NCBI RefSeq assembly: GCF_001956045.1
Contig: NZ_MRTH01000020.1
Coordinates: forward strand, 1 to 64,000
Length of the DNA stretch: 64,000 nt
Reading direction: 5' to 3'
DNA from: Paenibacillus sp. FSL H7-0331
GTDB taxonomy: Bacteria > Bacillota > Bacilli > Paenibacillales > NBRC-103111
Below are positions 26,801-34,502 of this stretch, piece after piece. Each line of letters opens with the position of its first letter. Within the stretch, counting starts at the first letter, position 1. The notes beneath the pieces are model-generated. The model saw only the letters and a program-made list of their open reading frames with translations. It ran no database searches and was not told the DNA's origin. A program made the position numbers and the translations under genes.

Positions 26801-28174
26801 TTGCAGGCTCGCGGCATCTATGATAATGCGGTCGCCAGTGACGAATACGCGGAAGGCGTGCTTGAGGATTTCGCGTTGGCGGTCGACGCTGCGGTTGGCG
26901 TGGCAGCCAATCCGGCCTCGAGTGGTTCGGATATGACGAATGCACGCATGGCTTTGCAGGCTGAGTTGGATATATTCAGTGCGCGCAGCGGGATGCTGGT
27001 CGAGCTTGTTAGAGTCCGGCAGGCTGTGGGTGCGGCGGTGGAGGGCACGCTGCCTGGCCAGTACGAGACGGGAGCGAAGACTGCTTTCCAGACGGTGCTG
27101 ACCGCATCGCAAATCGCCTTCGATGATCCGCTGACCGGAAAAAGCGGGCTGGATGCAGCCAAGGCCGCCTTGATCGCTGCGGCTGTCCTGATGGAAGAAC
27201 GAGTTGTAACCACCGCGGTTCCTCTGCTGCCGAAGGCTGATGTAGGCGGCATGCTGAGCAGCACCTCAGGCTGGTCGGACAGCTATGTTTACAATAGCAA
27301 TGGCTCCGTATTTTCCAGGGATGTGACCAAATACAGCGCCCAGAAGTTCGGCAGCAGCGTATTTGCCTTCGACCTGAAGTACACCTTCTTAAACAACGGC
27401 GGCGAATGGCCGGGAATTACGCTTCGGGCGCAAACGCCTAACAAGCTGATCAACAATGGGGACACGACATATTTTATCGTATTCAAGCCCGGTACTTGGG
27501 AGCTGCAAAAGTGGGTGAATGGCAGCCAGACCCAGTTCAGGGAGTTTGCCAATACACAGTTTGACGGCAATAAAACGCAGGTTTATGTGGGAGCGATCAA
27601 CGTGGAGGGCGGCGTACGACTGCTGTGTTATGCCGGCGCACAAAAGGTGTTTGATGTAATCGATCGTGACAATCCCATCGTCCAGGACGGGTATTTCGGA
27701 ATTCTGTCTGCCGGACAGTCCGGAAACGTTACGGTGAAAGCGGACCCTATGCCGGAGGCGCTGTTGGCTGGGCCTAACAAATCAACAGTAGGCGATTCGG
27801 TTTCACTGAAGCTCCATCTCTATGGGGTGACTCAAAGCGTATATGGCAGTGTATATGGATCGGTTGGCGGAAGCGTATACGGCATTCATGCCGGTTTGCA
27901 GTTTGACAGTACGGTATTTGATTTCGCGGGTGCTGTACCGCTGCTCGCTGACCAGACGGTATCCGTTCAGAATCATAATGGCACGCTTGTGCTGGACTAT
28001 CCACTGCCGTCGGGAGCAGCCATTCGCAGCGATGAGCCGGTGCTGGAGCTAAAGTTTGTTCCTAAGCTTATCAGAAGCTCGGCGATGATTAGCCTGAACA
28101 GCGTGAGCATAACAGACAGCGGCGGGAGTACAGTGCAGGCGTTTCCTTTCTCCAAAAGATTGGAGACGGAGTGA
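23876..28174 (+). CDS. Giant secreted right-handed beta-helix protein with mosaic C-terminal modules
   Basis: A 1432-residue exported protein. A Sec signal peptide (LKRRWVGWLGLVLAAVLLG, ending VVSA) fixes the start at ATG 23876 after AAAAAGGAGG; the frame is open further upstream without a ribosome site. Residues about 35-600 begin with YYVSVSGNDTTGDGSLENPW and continue as a parallel beta-helix of the pectate-lyase/DUF1565 type with many N-rich turns. Then come a carbohydrate-binding-like domain, two half CBM96-type (DNRLRE) segments, helical FIVAR-like stretches and a concanavalin-like segment (PGTWELQKWVNG). The end is a cohesin-like domain (LQFDSTVFDFAG). It is likely a polysaccharide lyase or hydrolase supplying the ABC importer. 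The catalytic family is not assigned. Confidence 0.82.
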   Translation: MLKRRWVGWLGLVLAAVLLGILWTGGTNVVSASPNDYYVSVSGNDTTGDGSLENPWRTIQKAADVMTAGDTCFIRGGVYRETVVPAASGSSSTMMTFKSYNNEIVTISGSEPVTGWTADSAGPTGIFKASIAGSLGSGNQIFLNGTMIPEARWPNNTGTLMEPTLAVADNGTNTTITDSDIPAGVNWAGATVWFAGGAAWAGQDSTVTAFDPISHIITFNSVKAASTNYDARSGNTFYLSGIKAALDSQNEWWYDEASQQLFLWPPGGNDPSGAAVEMKKRLYGFDLSGRSYIAIEGIRLFATSLKTDDGTHHVRIGQMKAEYISHNTRNKTAKGEGRPDEDNNGITIRGSYNEISGSEFAYSSGSLLNLTGNQHQVVNNYFHDGNYAGTWNGLISTLGEQHYIGYNTLARGGRDGIKLAQPRGLIVEHNDISNGGMLTKDSGLLYTAGSHSMGTEIRYNKFHDMYTHLGMGIYTDNQSSHFLIHHNVIWNVPNSDPIRLNSPSNYNLVYNNTAGTGTSDMFTWAAVFRDDMFGDRVYNNIVPGGISFPGSKGVATGNNIVTGLDLKFADPVHFDFRLQAESPAVDMGTVIAGITDGYTGAAPDIGAYEYGQSDFKSGHDFANPPSAINLTRTVPPYANLIINGGFESSEQLQSWNTTAGIVQAVYAPGAAWSSQTAAVRTQNGSVLLKGQQAELKQTVSGLQPDTRYTLSLWAKTTDAAVPAVFGVRSYGSSTVTRYVYETGWTQTVFDFTTGPSATTADVFIGKADGRGTGAGGSLYELDTQTSAGTGSSVLEYDVSAFIRSEAAGDQTASLNMKGSYSRTTFSIRRSGTVQPRLIVTTADSPVPVEITASGSAGVRTRSGTTNGDMNYANPTSFNAANWNSGYQEEIFLKFPLTVLAGKEIISAKLKMTAAGAAAAGAKSTLYGLSDDSWSETALTWNNKPQAFERIVYFDDIGLILPLDRHSEGDVLRDVILQARGIYDNAVASDEYAEGVLEDFALAVDAAVGVAANPASSGSDMTNARMALQAELDIFSARSGMLVELVRVRQAVGAAVEGTLPGQYETGAKTAFQTVLTASQIAFDDPLTGKSGLDAAKAALIAAAVLMEERVVTTAVPLLPKADVGGMLSSTSGWSDSYVYNSNGSVFSRDVTKYSAQKFGSSVFAFDLKYTFLNNGGEWPGITLRAQTPNKLINNGDTTYFIVFKPGTWELQKWVNGSQTQFREFANTQFDGNKTQVYVGAINVEGGVRLLCYAGAQKVFDVIDRDNPIVQDGYFGILSAGQSGNVTVKADPMPEALLAGPNKSTVGDSVSLKLHLYGVTQSVYGSVYGSVGGSVYGIHAGLQFDSTVFDFAGAVPLLADQTVSVQNHNGTLVLDYPLPSGAAIRSDEPVLELKFVPKLIRSSAMISLNSVSITDSGGSTVQAFPFSKRLETE

Positions 28175-28203
28175 AACATAGTAACGCCAGAGGGATAGGC
28201 TGA

Positions 28204-28212
28204 TGGTATAAT
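28204..28212 (+). promoter_or_regulatory. Extended -10 promoter for the two-component genes
   Basis: TGGTATAAT (28204-28212) is an extended -10, about 47 bp before the response-regulator start at 28259 and 30 bp after the beta-helix stop. It would allow the yesN/yesM-like pair to be expressed independently of the upstream operon. Confidence 0.45.
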
Positions 28213-28258
28213 AAATGCAGAAAGAAGGTACTTACCAAGCATCATGGGAGGAACATAG

Positions 28259-29932
28259 GTGAATCATCCGCTGACTGTACTGATTGTGGACGATGAGGTG
28301 CCGATTCGTGAGGAATTAAAGGCTTTCAGCTGGGAAGAGAGCCATGCAGTGTGTGTAGGTGATGCGAAAAACGGCGAAGAGGCACTCCGGCTCTGCCGGT
28401 TTTATGCACCGGATGTGGTAGTTACGGATATTTCGATGCCAGTCATGGACGGCCTGCAGCTGTTCCGTGCGCTAAGAGAGGAGCTGCCGGAAACCAAGGT
28501 GATCGTGCTGACCTGCCACAGCGATTTTCAATATGCGCAGCAGGCTTTGCAGCTGGGGGCCGTGGATTACATTCTCAAGGTAACGATGACAGACCGGCAT
28601 TTGCAGCAGGCTCTCGAAAAGGCGCGGATTGCCATTGAAAAGGAGCAGTCCCATCGTGAGCAAACGCAGTATCGCTTCCAGTACGGGCAAGCCCGCCAGC
28701 TGCGCCGCTGGTTGAGCAAAGGTCCGCAGGAGCGCGGTCCGATGACCGTAGAGATGGCTGAAACAGGATTATGCCTGCGGTATCCGCTCGAGCTGACGAT
28801 GCTGCATACTATAGGGCATGAGCAGGATCTGCTTTTTACCGATATGGAAATACTCGGTTATACGAACCATGCGCTTAAAGCCGATCCGCAGAGTGCGGCG
28901 GTGCTGCCCTATGGGCCAGGAAAATGCCTGATCCTGCGGGAGCAGGACACAAGAGGGAATCGGAATTGGGCTACAAGCCCGGATAGAAGTCCGGCTCCGA
29001 ATCCGGGGGATACAAACGAAAGCAAGGCCTGGACGGTCAGGTGCGAGCTCCCGGACCTGGCAACTCCATCGGATGTGCCGAATGCGGACCCGTCTGATGA
29101 ATTGCAGTGGGCCTCCCTGCTCGTATCCGGAGCTTACAACAGCATCAGCGCGAAGTTTCCTTTTCTGCGCCATGAGCTGCGTTTATTTGCCGCCATATCC
29201 GACACCGTTAACGATGATGTGCAGCTCGTCCAAGCCTTGAAATGGCTTGAGCAGGGAAAAATGATCTGCTTCTATGAGCCGCAGCAGCGTGTATTTACGG
29301 TGGCGGAAGCAGGAGGGATTGAAGGGCAGCAGATGGACACAGCTGCCAAAGACCTGGAAAGTGCGATGCGCAGGGCGATGAAAAATCCGCAAAGCCTTGT
29401 TCGTTTTATCCGCAGCGATTTGCCGGCCTGGGCAGCAGCTAACAGGCCGGATCCCGATAAGCTGAAGGAGCTAGTGCATGTGTGGCGCAAGGAATGGTTC
29501 CCGCACGGGACGGAAGCCGAGCTGCATGCGGTGCAGCAGCGGATCAGGCTGGCCGATTCACTGGCCGCTCTTGTAGAGGAACTGGCTGACGAGGTGGGCT
29601 CGATGCAGGACCATAAGGTTCGGCATGAGGTTGCACAGGCAAAGCAGCTGATTGCCGACAAGCTCGCAGAGGATATCACGCTGTCGCAAATCGCCGGATA
29701 TGTCGGTCTGCGGGATCATTACTTCAGCCGACTATTCCGGCAGGAAACCGGAGAATCGTTCAACGAGTACGTGATGCGGCTGCGTATGGATAAAGCGCTG
29801 CTGCTGCTCGCAACTACTAGCCTTAAGGTGTATGAGATCGCCGAGCAGGTGGGCATTCCCAATTACCGCTACTTTTATGTATTGTTTCGCAAATGGACGG
29901 GATCTACCCCGACTGATTATAAAAAAGGATAG
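28259..29932 (+). CDS. YesN-like response regulator with AraC output domain
   Basis: A 557-residue regulator. The receiver domain (1-120) has the acidic pair DD11-12, phospho-acceptor D57 in VVVTDISMPVMDG and K107 in DYILKV. A long variable linker (about 130-440) follows. The C-terminal 100 residues are an AraC DNA-binding domain (LSQIAGYVGLRDHYFSRLF and VYEIAEQVGIPNYRYFYVLF). GTG 28259 has GGGAGG upstream. It is followed after 6 bp by its sensor kinase. It probably activates the ABC/beta-helix operon just upstream, as YesN-type regulators do for pectin-related loci in Bacillus. Confidence 0.93.
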   Translation: MNHPLTVLIVDDEVPIREELKAFSWEESHAVCVGDAKNGEEALRLCRFYAPDVVVTDISMPVMDGLQLFRALREELPETKVIVLTCHSDFQYAQQALQLGAVDYILKVTMTDRHLQQALEKARIAIEKEQSHREQTQYRFQYGQARQLRRWLSKGPQERGPMTVEMAETGLCLRYPLELTMLHTIGHEQDLLFTDMEILGYTNHALKADPQSAAVLPYGPGKCLILREQDTRGNRNWATSPDRSPAPNPGDTNESKAWTVRCELPDLATPSDVPNADPSDELQWASLLVSGAYNSISAKFPFLRHELRLFAAISDTVNDDVQLVQALKWLEQGKMICFYEPQQRVFTVAEAGGIEGQQMDTAAKDLESAMRRAMKNPQSLVRFIRSDLPAWAAANRPDPDKLKELVHVWRKEWFPHGTEAELHAVQQRIRLADSLAALVEELADEVGSMQDHKVRHEVAQAKQLIADKLAEDITLSQIAGYVGLRDHYFSRLFRQETGESFNEYVMRLRMDKALLLLATTSLKVYEIAEQVGIPNYRYFYVLFRKWTGSTPTDYKKG

Positions 29933-29938
29933 TGCGGC

Positions 29939-31687
29939 ATGAACCGACTTCAGCAGATGTACCGGGATACAGGTCTCGCCACCAAACAATTCATCTTTTT
30001 GTTCATCGTATTTGCAGGCTTGTTTTCCGCACTGGCCTGGGGCAATCTTCGCGATGCCGAAAAAGTCGTGCGTGAGCAGGTTATCGGGGATTCGCAAATC
30101 ATACTGGACCGAACGAATCGTTTACTGGATGCTTATATTGAAACGATTATGGGCATTCTGCTGCTGGTGCGAAGCAGCCAGGATCTGCTGCTTAGCGGCA
30201 ATGATTATGAAATTCGCCGGACCTTATATGAATATTCCCAAACCTCGACCATCGTCAAGACGCTGTATTTTATTAGGGAGGACAATGGGACGATGCTTTC
30301 GAGCAAGCAGGGATTAACCGAGGCGATGGGCAATCCACGCCTGCTGGAGATTCACCGTTCCATGCTCCAGGATACGTTTTCGCTGAACTGGAGCGAGCCA
30401 TACTATTCTCCCGTTTCCGGCAATACGGTTGCATTCGTGCTGCCGATCCGCGGCGCCAACATGAAAAAAGTAGGAACGGCAGCGGTCGAAATCGATCTGA
30501 ACCTGTTAAAAACGCGGCTGACCGAGATGATCGGCAATATTGACCAGACCTTTGCGGTGATGACGATGGGCAATAACTTTGTCAGTATTGACATGATGAG
30601 CCCGCTTGTTCCTTATGTAACGGAATCTTACCAGCGGCAGCTTGATCCTGCGTTTGCCGGGCGTCTTACTGAATTGTCGACAGGGGCCAGTGTGGTAGAG
30701 GGTGCGGACCGGCCGCTTATCGCCGTCAAATCGGCGTCCAACCGGCTCAATTGGAGTATCGTTTCCCTGATTGACGAGCACTATTTTTACAGAAATATTC
30801 ATCAATTGAATGACAACTACCGGCATGCCGCACTGCTCTGGATTTTTATATTGTTTATCAGCGTGTGGATCATCACCCGCTTCATTACGGGCCCGATCCG
30901 TAAGCTTGCGTTCAAGATGGATCGCGTACAGGACTTTGATGTGATTCAGCCGATTTACCGCGAGGGCAAGGACGAAATCGGACGCCTGGCTTCCAGCTAC
31001 AACCGGCTGCTATCCCGCGTGCATGTGCTGATTAAAGAAATCAAGGCTGCGGAATCGAGTAAAAAGGACTATGAGCTGAAGATGCTGCAAAATCAGATCG
31101 GGCCGCATTTTTTATACAATACCCTGACCTGCATCAGCAGCCTTGCCAAACAGCAAAAAATCGCGGAGGTACGGGAGACGATCCGTTCTCTGGGTGGTCT
31201 GCTGCATTACAGCTTCAATAAAACCTCCGAGTTCGTAACGCTGCAGCAGGAGCTGGATGCCCTGAAAATGTACGTGCAAATCCAGAAGATTCGTTATGGG
31301 GAGCAGTTTGATTGCGTGTTCGATGTGGATTCCGCGCTCCTAGGCTGCCGGATGCTGAAGCTGACGCTGCAGCCCTTGGTTGAAAATGCGATTTATCACG
31401 GGATTGCGCCGAAGAGCGAAGCGGGAACGATTCATGTGATCGCACGGGAGCGGGGAGGGGCGATGAATCTGTATATCATTGACGATGGCGTCGGCATCGC
31501 TCCTGATTACCGGCGATTGCTGCTGGAGCGGAGGGTTGATGAGCACGATGCCCAATCGTTTAATTCCATCGGATTGACCAATGTGCAGGAAAGAATAAAG
31601 CTTCATTTTGGCGAGTCGTACGGTCTGCGGATTTCCAGCCGATCCATGTCAGGCACGGTTGTGAGGATCAGGCTGCCGAAGCACTAA
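29939..31687 (+). CDS. YesM-like sensor histidine kinase
   Basis: A 582-residue membrane kinase. TM1 is about residues 18-36, an extracellular Cache-like sensor domain follows to about 300, TM2 sits near residues 298-318 (ALLWIFILFISVWIITRF), then HAMP. The phospho-acceptor His is H390 in QNQIGPHFLYNTL, the signature of the HPK8/LytS-YesM class. The ATPase domain has PLVENAIYHGI (N box) and DDGVGI (G1 box). It pairs with the regulator just upstream. The ligand is likely the polysaccharide breakdown product handled by cassette 1. Confidence 0.93.
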   Translation: MNRLQQMYRDTGLATKQFIFLFIVFAGLFSALAWGNLRDAEKVVREQVIGDSQIILDRTNRLLDAYIETIMGILLLVRSSQDLLLSGNDYEIRRTLYEYSQTSTIVKTLYFIREDNGTMLSSKQGLTEAMGNPRLLEIHRSMLQDTFSLNWSEPYYSPVSGNTVAFVLPIRGANMKKVGTAAVEIDLNLLKTRLTEMIGNIDQTFAVMTMGNNFVSIDMMSPLVPYVTESYQRQLDPAFAGRLTELSTGASVVEGADRPLIAVKSASNRLNWSIVSLIDEHYFYRNIHQLNDNYRHAALLWIFILFISVWIITRFITGPIRKLAFKMDRVQDFDVIQPIYREGKDEIGRLASSYNRLLSRVHVLIKEIKAAESSKKDYELKMLQNQIGPHFLYNTLTCISSLAKQQKIAEVRETIRSLGGLLHYSFNKTSEFVTLQQELDALKMYVQIQKIRYGEQFDCVFDVDSALLGCRMLKLTLQPLVENAIYHGIAPKSEAGTIHVIARERGGAMNLYIIDDGVGIAPDYRRLLLERRVDEHDAQSFNSIGLTNVQERIKLHFGESYGLRISSRSMSGTVVRIRLPKH

Positions 31688-31813
31688 ACGGCTTGCAGGC
31701 TTCGGCTGTAATATTATTTCATAATTGATATGACGCAATGTTTATTTGAAATTCAAGTGGGTGCAATCAGCTGACTTTTTTTCATCATGTTTGACACATA
31801 CTGCATGATAATC

Positions 31814-31842
31814 TTGACTGTGATTAGAATTTATGTTACATT
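31814..31842 (+). promoter_or_regulatory. Sigma-A promoter of the cfr-like leader
   Basis: TTGACT (31814-31819), a 17-bp spacer and TACATT (31837-31842) form a good vegetative promoter. Transcription would start near 31849, giving a leader of about 280 nt before the cfr-like start codon. The region 31688-31813 holds no gene. Confidence 0.7.
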
Positions 31843-31890
31843 TTCATTTGTTTATTTTTAGCAATTCCAATGATAAGGGGGGATAAAGTG

Positions 31891-32013
31891 ATGCTGGAAG
31901 TTGTAGATGTTAATGTGAACCTGTCTTTTAAAACGATTGTCGACATGGTTCACAAAATAACTAAGAAGCTACCGGAACTTTATCCTCTTATACAAAGATA
32001 TACTAAGCGATAA
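31891..32013 (+). CDS. 40-residue putative leader peptide upstream of the cfr-like gene
   Basis: ATG 31891 follows AAGGGGGGATAAAGTG, one of the strongest ribosome sites in the window, and encodes 40 residues: an acidic start MLEVVDVNVN and a basic end LYPLIQRYTKR. No homologue is recognised. The last codons (ACT AAG C) form the 5' arm of a hairpin at 32000-32032, and a terminator plus the cfr-like gene follow. This geometry is that of antibiotic-responsive leader peptides, whose stalled translation changes RNA folding. It could alternatively be an independent small protein. Confidence 0.6.
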   Translation: MLEVVDVNVNLSFKTIVDMVHKITKKLPELYPLIQRYTKR

Positions 32014-32104
32014 CTTCTATAATGCTTAGTATTTCTTTATAGTATAGTTTGGTTAATGTAAAACGCAAAAACGCTCCGGTTGACTGGTGCTTTTTTGCGT
32101 TTTT
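32000..32104 (+). promoter_or_regulatory. Putative transcription attenuator of the cfr-like gene
   Basis: Hairpin A: TACTAAGC (32001-32008, within the leader's last codons) pairs with GCTTAGTA (32024-32031). An alternative stem CTATAA/TTATAG (32017-32022 with 32037-32042) excludes it. Terminator: AAAACGCAAAAA (32060-32071) pairs with TTTTTGCGTTTT (32092-32103), with a mismatch then GC/GC, followed by T. The terminator ends only 24 bp before the ATG at 32128, so it can only act on this gene. Basal transcripts should stop there, and ribosome stalling in the leader could permit readthrough. The exact antiterminator pairing was not resolved by eye. Confidence 0.7.
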
Positions 32105-32127
32105 CTCCGTGCTTAAAGGAGAAAACA

Positions 32128-33159
32128 ATGCAACCAAAATCAAAATATGAACAGATTCAGCATATAATTTCGAGCCTGAAACAGCCAGCTTACAGATATC
32201 TTCAAATCACAGACGCAATTTTCAAGCAAAAAATCGGTGAATTTGAACATATGACCATGTTACCTAAGTTATTGCGTGACGAATTGATCAATGAACTTGG
32301 TAATAATGTATCCAGCGTCACACCGGTATTAGAAAAAAAATCAAATCAGGTCAGCAAGATTCTGTTTGCCATAGCAGGTGGTGAGCGTATAGAGGCAGTT
32401 AGGTTAAGTTATAAACGTGGGTGGGAATCGTATTGCATATCCTCCCAGTGTGGATGCGGGTTTGGTTGCAGCTTTTGTGCTACAGGTACAATCGGCTTGA
32501 AAAGAAATCTTACAATCGATGAAATAACCGACCAACTACTGCACTTTCACTTGAATGGGCATGCCTTGGACAGTGTCTCTTTTATGGGAATGGGGGAGGC
32601 GCTTGCAAATCCTCATATTTTTGACGCGCTGACGATACTGACTGACCCGCAAATATTTGGCTTAGGCCATCGACGAATTACTGTTTCTACAATCGGTATA
32701 CTGCCGGGAATATACAGGCTGATTAAGGACTTCCCACAAGTTAACTTGACCTTTTCGCTACATTCACCATTCGACGCTCAGAGAAGTGAACTGATGCCCA
32801 TTAATAATCGGTTCCCACTGCATGAAGTAATGAAAGCGTTGGACAGTCACATACAGCATACGGGGAGAAAGGTGTACATCGCTTATATACTGCTTAGGGG
32901 GATAAATGATTCAACAGAACATGCGGAAGCTGTTGCTCATTTATTGCGGGGACGGGGATTATGGGAGCATCTCTATCATGTTAACCTGATACCGTACAAT
33001 TCGACCGATGAGACGCCCCGAAGTTATGGGCAATCCGAACGAAACAGTGTCACAATGTTCGTTCAGATATTAAAGTCAAGGGGAATCAAGGTCACTATCA
33101 GAACCCAATTTGGATCAGATATTAATGCAGCTTGTGGTCAGCTATATGGATCAGATTAA
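32128..33159 (+). CDS. Cfr-family 23S rRNA (adenine-C8) methyltransferase
   Basis: A 343-residue radical-SAM enzyme aligning throughout with Cfr. The 4Fe-4S ligands are C110, C114 and C117 in CGFGCSFC; the methyl-relay cysteines match Cfr C105 and C338 (here C103 in SYCISS and C336 in NAACGQLYG). Conserved blocks include SFMGMGEALAN, NLTFSLHSP and RKVYIAYI. Cfr methylates A2503 of 23S rRNA at C8 and gives resistance to phenicols, lincosamides, oxazolidinones, pleuromutilins and streptogramin A. RlmN, the housekeeping C2-methylating relative, is the main alternative, but residue-level similarity favours Cfr. AAAGGAG precedes ATG 32128. It is lower in G+C than the operon to its left. Confidence 0.88.
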   Translation: MQPKSKYEQIQHIISSLKQPAYRYLQITDAIFKQKIGEFEHMTMLPKLLRDELINELGNNVSSVTPVLEKKSNQVSKILFAIAGGERIEAVRLSYKRGWESYCISSQCGCGFGCSFCATGTIGLKRNLTIDEITDQLLHFHLNGHALDSVSFMGMGEALANPHIFDALTILTDPQIFGLGHRRITVSTIGILPGIYRLIKDFPQVNLTFSLHSPFDAQRSELMPINNRFPLHEVMKALDSHIQHTGRKVYIAYILLRGINDSTEHAEAVAHLLRGRGLWEHLYHVNLIPYNSTDETPRSYGQSERNSVTMFVQILKSRGIKVTIRTQFGSDINAACGQLYGSD

Positions 33160-33236
33160 TCCATCTCCAATCTTGTTATAAACCATTTTAGGATCGCAGG
33201 TTGTCTCAACGTAGAAAAACCTGATGTGAGCGGATA

Positions 33237-33279
33237 GTCTTAAAGCAACGTAAGTTGCATAAGGCTGTCTGCTTTTTTT
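33237..33279 (+). terminator. Probable terminator of the cfr-like gene
   Basis: GTCTTA (33237-33242) pairs with TAAGGC (33260-33265) around an inner GCAAC-GTAA-GTTGC stem, followed after 7 bases by seven T. The spacing to the T run is slightly long. Confidence 0.5.
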
Positions 33280-33451
33280 ATCAGACAAAATGATTAACGC
33301 TATTTGGCAGCTCCTCTTTTCCATTGATGTAACAGACAGTATTAGCTGTAGTTTGAATACCGCTGCTGAACAAGGGCTGGCAAGTATGGAGTGCACCTAG
33401 CGGTCGCTTTGTTAAATTAATCGGTTTTGAGAAAATGCCATCTTTGGTAAT

Positions 33452-34055
33452 TTTAAGGCGCAATGCCCTCCAGTTTCTTGAAACACCGGCTGAAGTAAAA
33501 CGCGTCGTTGAACCCTACCTGTTCCGAGATCTCACTAATATTTTGATAACCTTCCTTCATTAGTTCTTTGGACTTGTTAATACGAACATTGATCAAATAC
33601 TCAATAGGCGAGCTTCCAGTAACATGTACGCAGTCACTTTCTCTACTTTCCTTATTTTGTCGTAATTTAGCGTTTGTTTAGACGAGTTCCATAAGAATAG
33701 AAGATGCAGCATTTCCATGAAATATGCTCTTTCTCGGAACACTTTACTGAACGTATTGGGTGAAACCCATTCCTTGGCCAGGCATTGAAACAAGTAGATG
33801 ACTCTTGATAGAAGATAGGAATCATCGAGTTAGGTAAATGATTCCAGGTTTGAAATAAATCAAATCCCCTCTGGAAACTCTCCGCTCTTCATTACAGCCA
33901 ATGACAGCTTCACCATCATACACCAGGATAAAAGAATGTGTGCGCCATACCTGTCTCTGATTTTCCCACGTGGGCGTTACGATTCTGTGTACGACTTGAA
34001 TAAAATGCGGGATCATATTTTTCAAATCACCTATATCATCATTCATAAACATCAC
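33452..34055 (-). pseudogene. Decayed AraC-family regulator
   Basis: Three pieces on one strand in different frames. 34055-33822 is the cupin sensor start (VWRTHSFILVYDGEAVIG, RGDLIYFKPGIIYL). 33793-33620 is the middle (FRERAYFMEMLHLLFLWN, then IRKVEKVTAYM). 33620-33452 is the last helix-turn-helix (VTGSSPIEYLINVRI, ISEISEQVGFNDAFYFSRCF) ending in a premature TAA. About 60 residues containing the first helix-turn-helix are deleted between VTAYM and VTGSSP. The gene is dead. A further minus-strand frame at 33281-33463 shows no recognisable family. Confidence 0.8.
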
Positions 34056-34339
34056 CTTTGTTCTTAGTAGTTAAACCGCTTAGTGAGAGATCTGTAATTA
34101 CCTATTTAAACACTCTTGAACGTTAAAGCACTTAAGTCTTTACAAGGCCAGAAAGCTATGTTGGGATGACGAACCGGAGGCCGTTAAGCTGTCAGACAGT
34201 TTTTATTGAATCAGATGCATTGTAATATCCGCGGCAGATACGGCATGAAGGCATCTATTTGAAGAGTAAAAGCTCCAAACCGTACAGGACGGTAAATGTT
34301 AAATGCAAATGAGTTCTTTCTCTCATAGTCAATAGTGAT

Positions 34340-34377
34340 AACGCGGTTGTGGATTAGCTACTGCTCACCGCGTTTTT
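34340..34377 (+). terminator. Intrinsic terminator
   Basis: AACGCGG (34340-34346) pairs with CCGCGTT (34368-34374), followed by TTTTT. It isolates the next regulator from upstream transcription. The rest of 34056-34502 shows no supportable gene. Confidence 0.6.
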
Positions 34378-34502
34378 CCATGTTAATCGTTGTCGTAACC
34401 AAAAAATGAATTCCTATAACTAAAGAAGGAGGATTTTACGCTGACAATCAGGTATGATTGAGGGGTTACAGCCGATACTTCGAAGGGAATAGGAGAATTA
34501 CA

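Noticed and set aside
33281..33463. Minus-strand frame next to the AraC pseudogene
   Set aside because: No family is recognised and it overlaps the end of the pseudogene; probably chance.
34140..34320. Possible coding remnant upstream of the membrane AraC gene
   Set aside because: Short scattered frames only, no motif strong enough to name a family.
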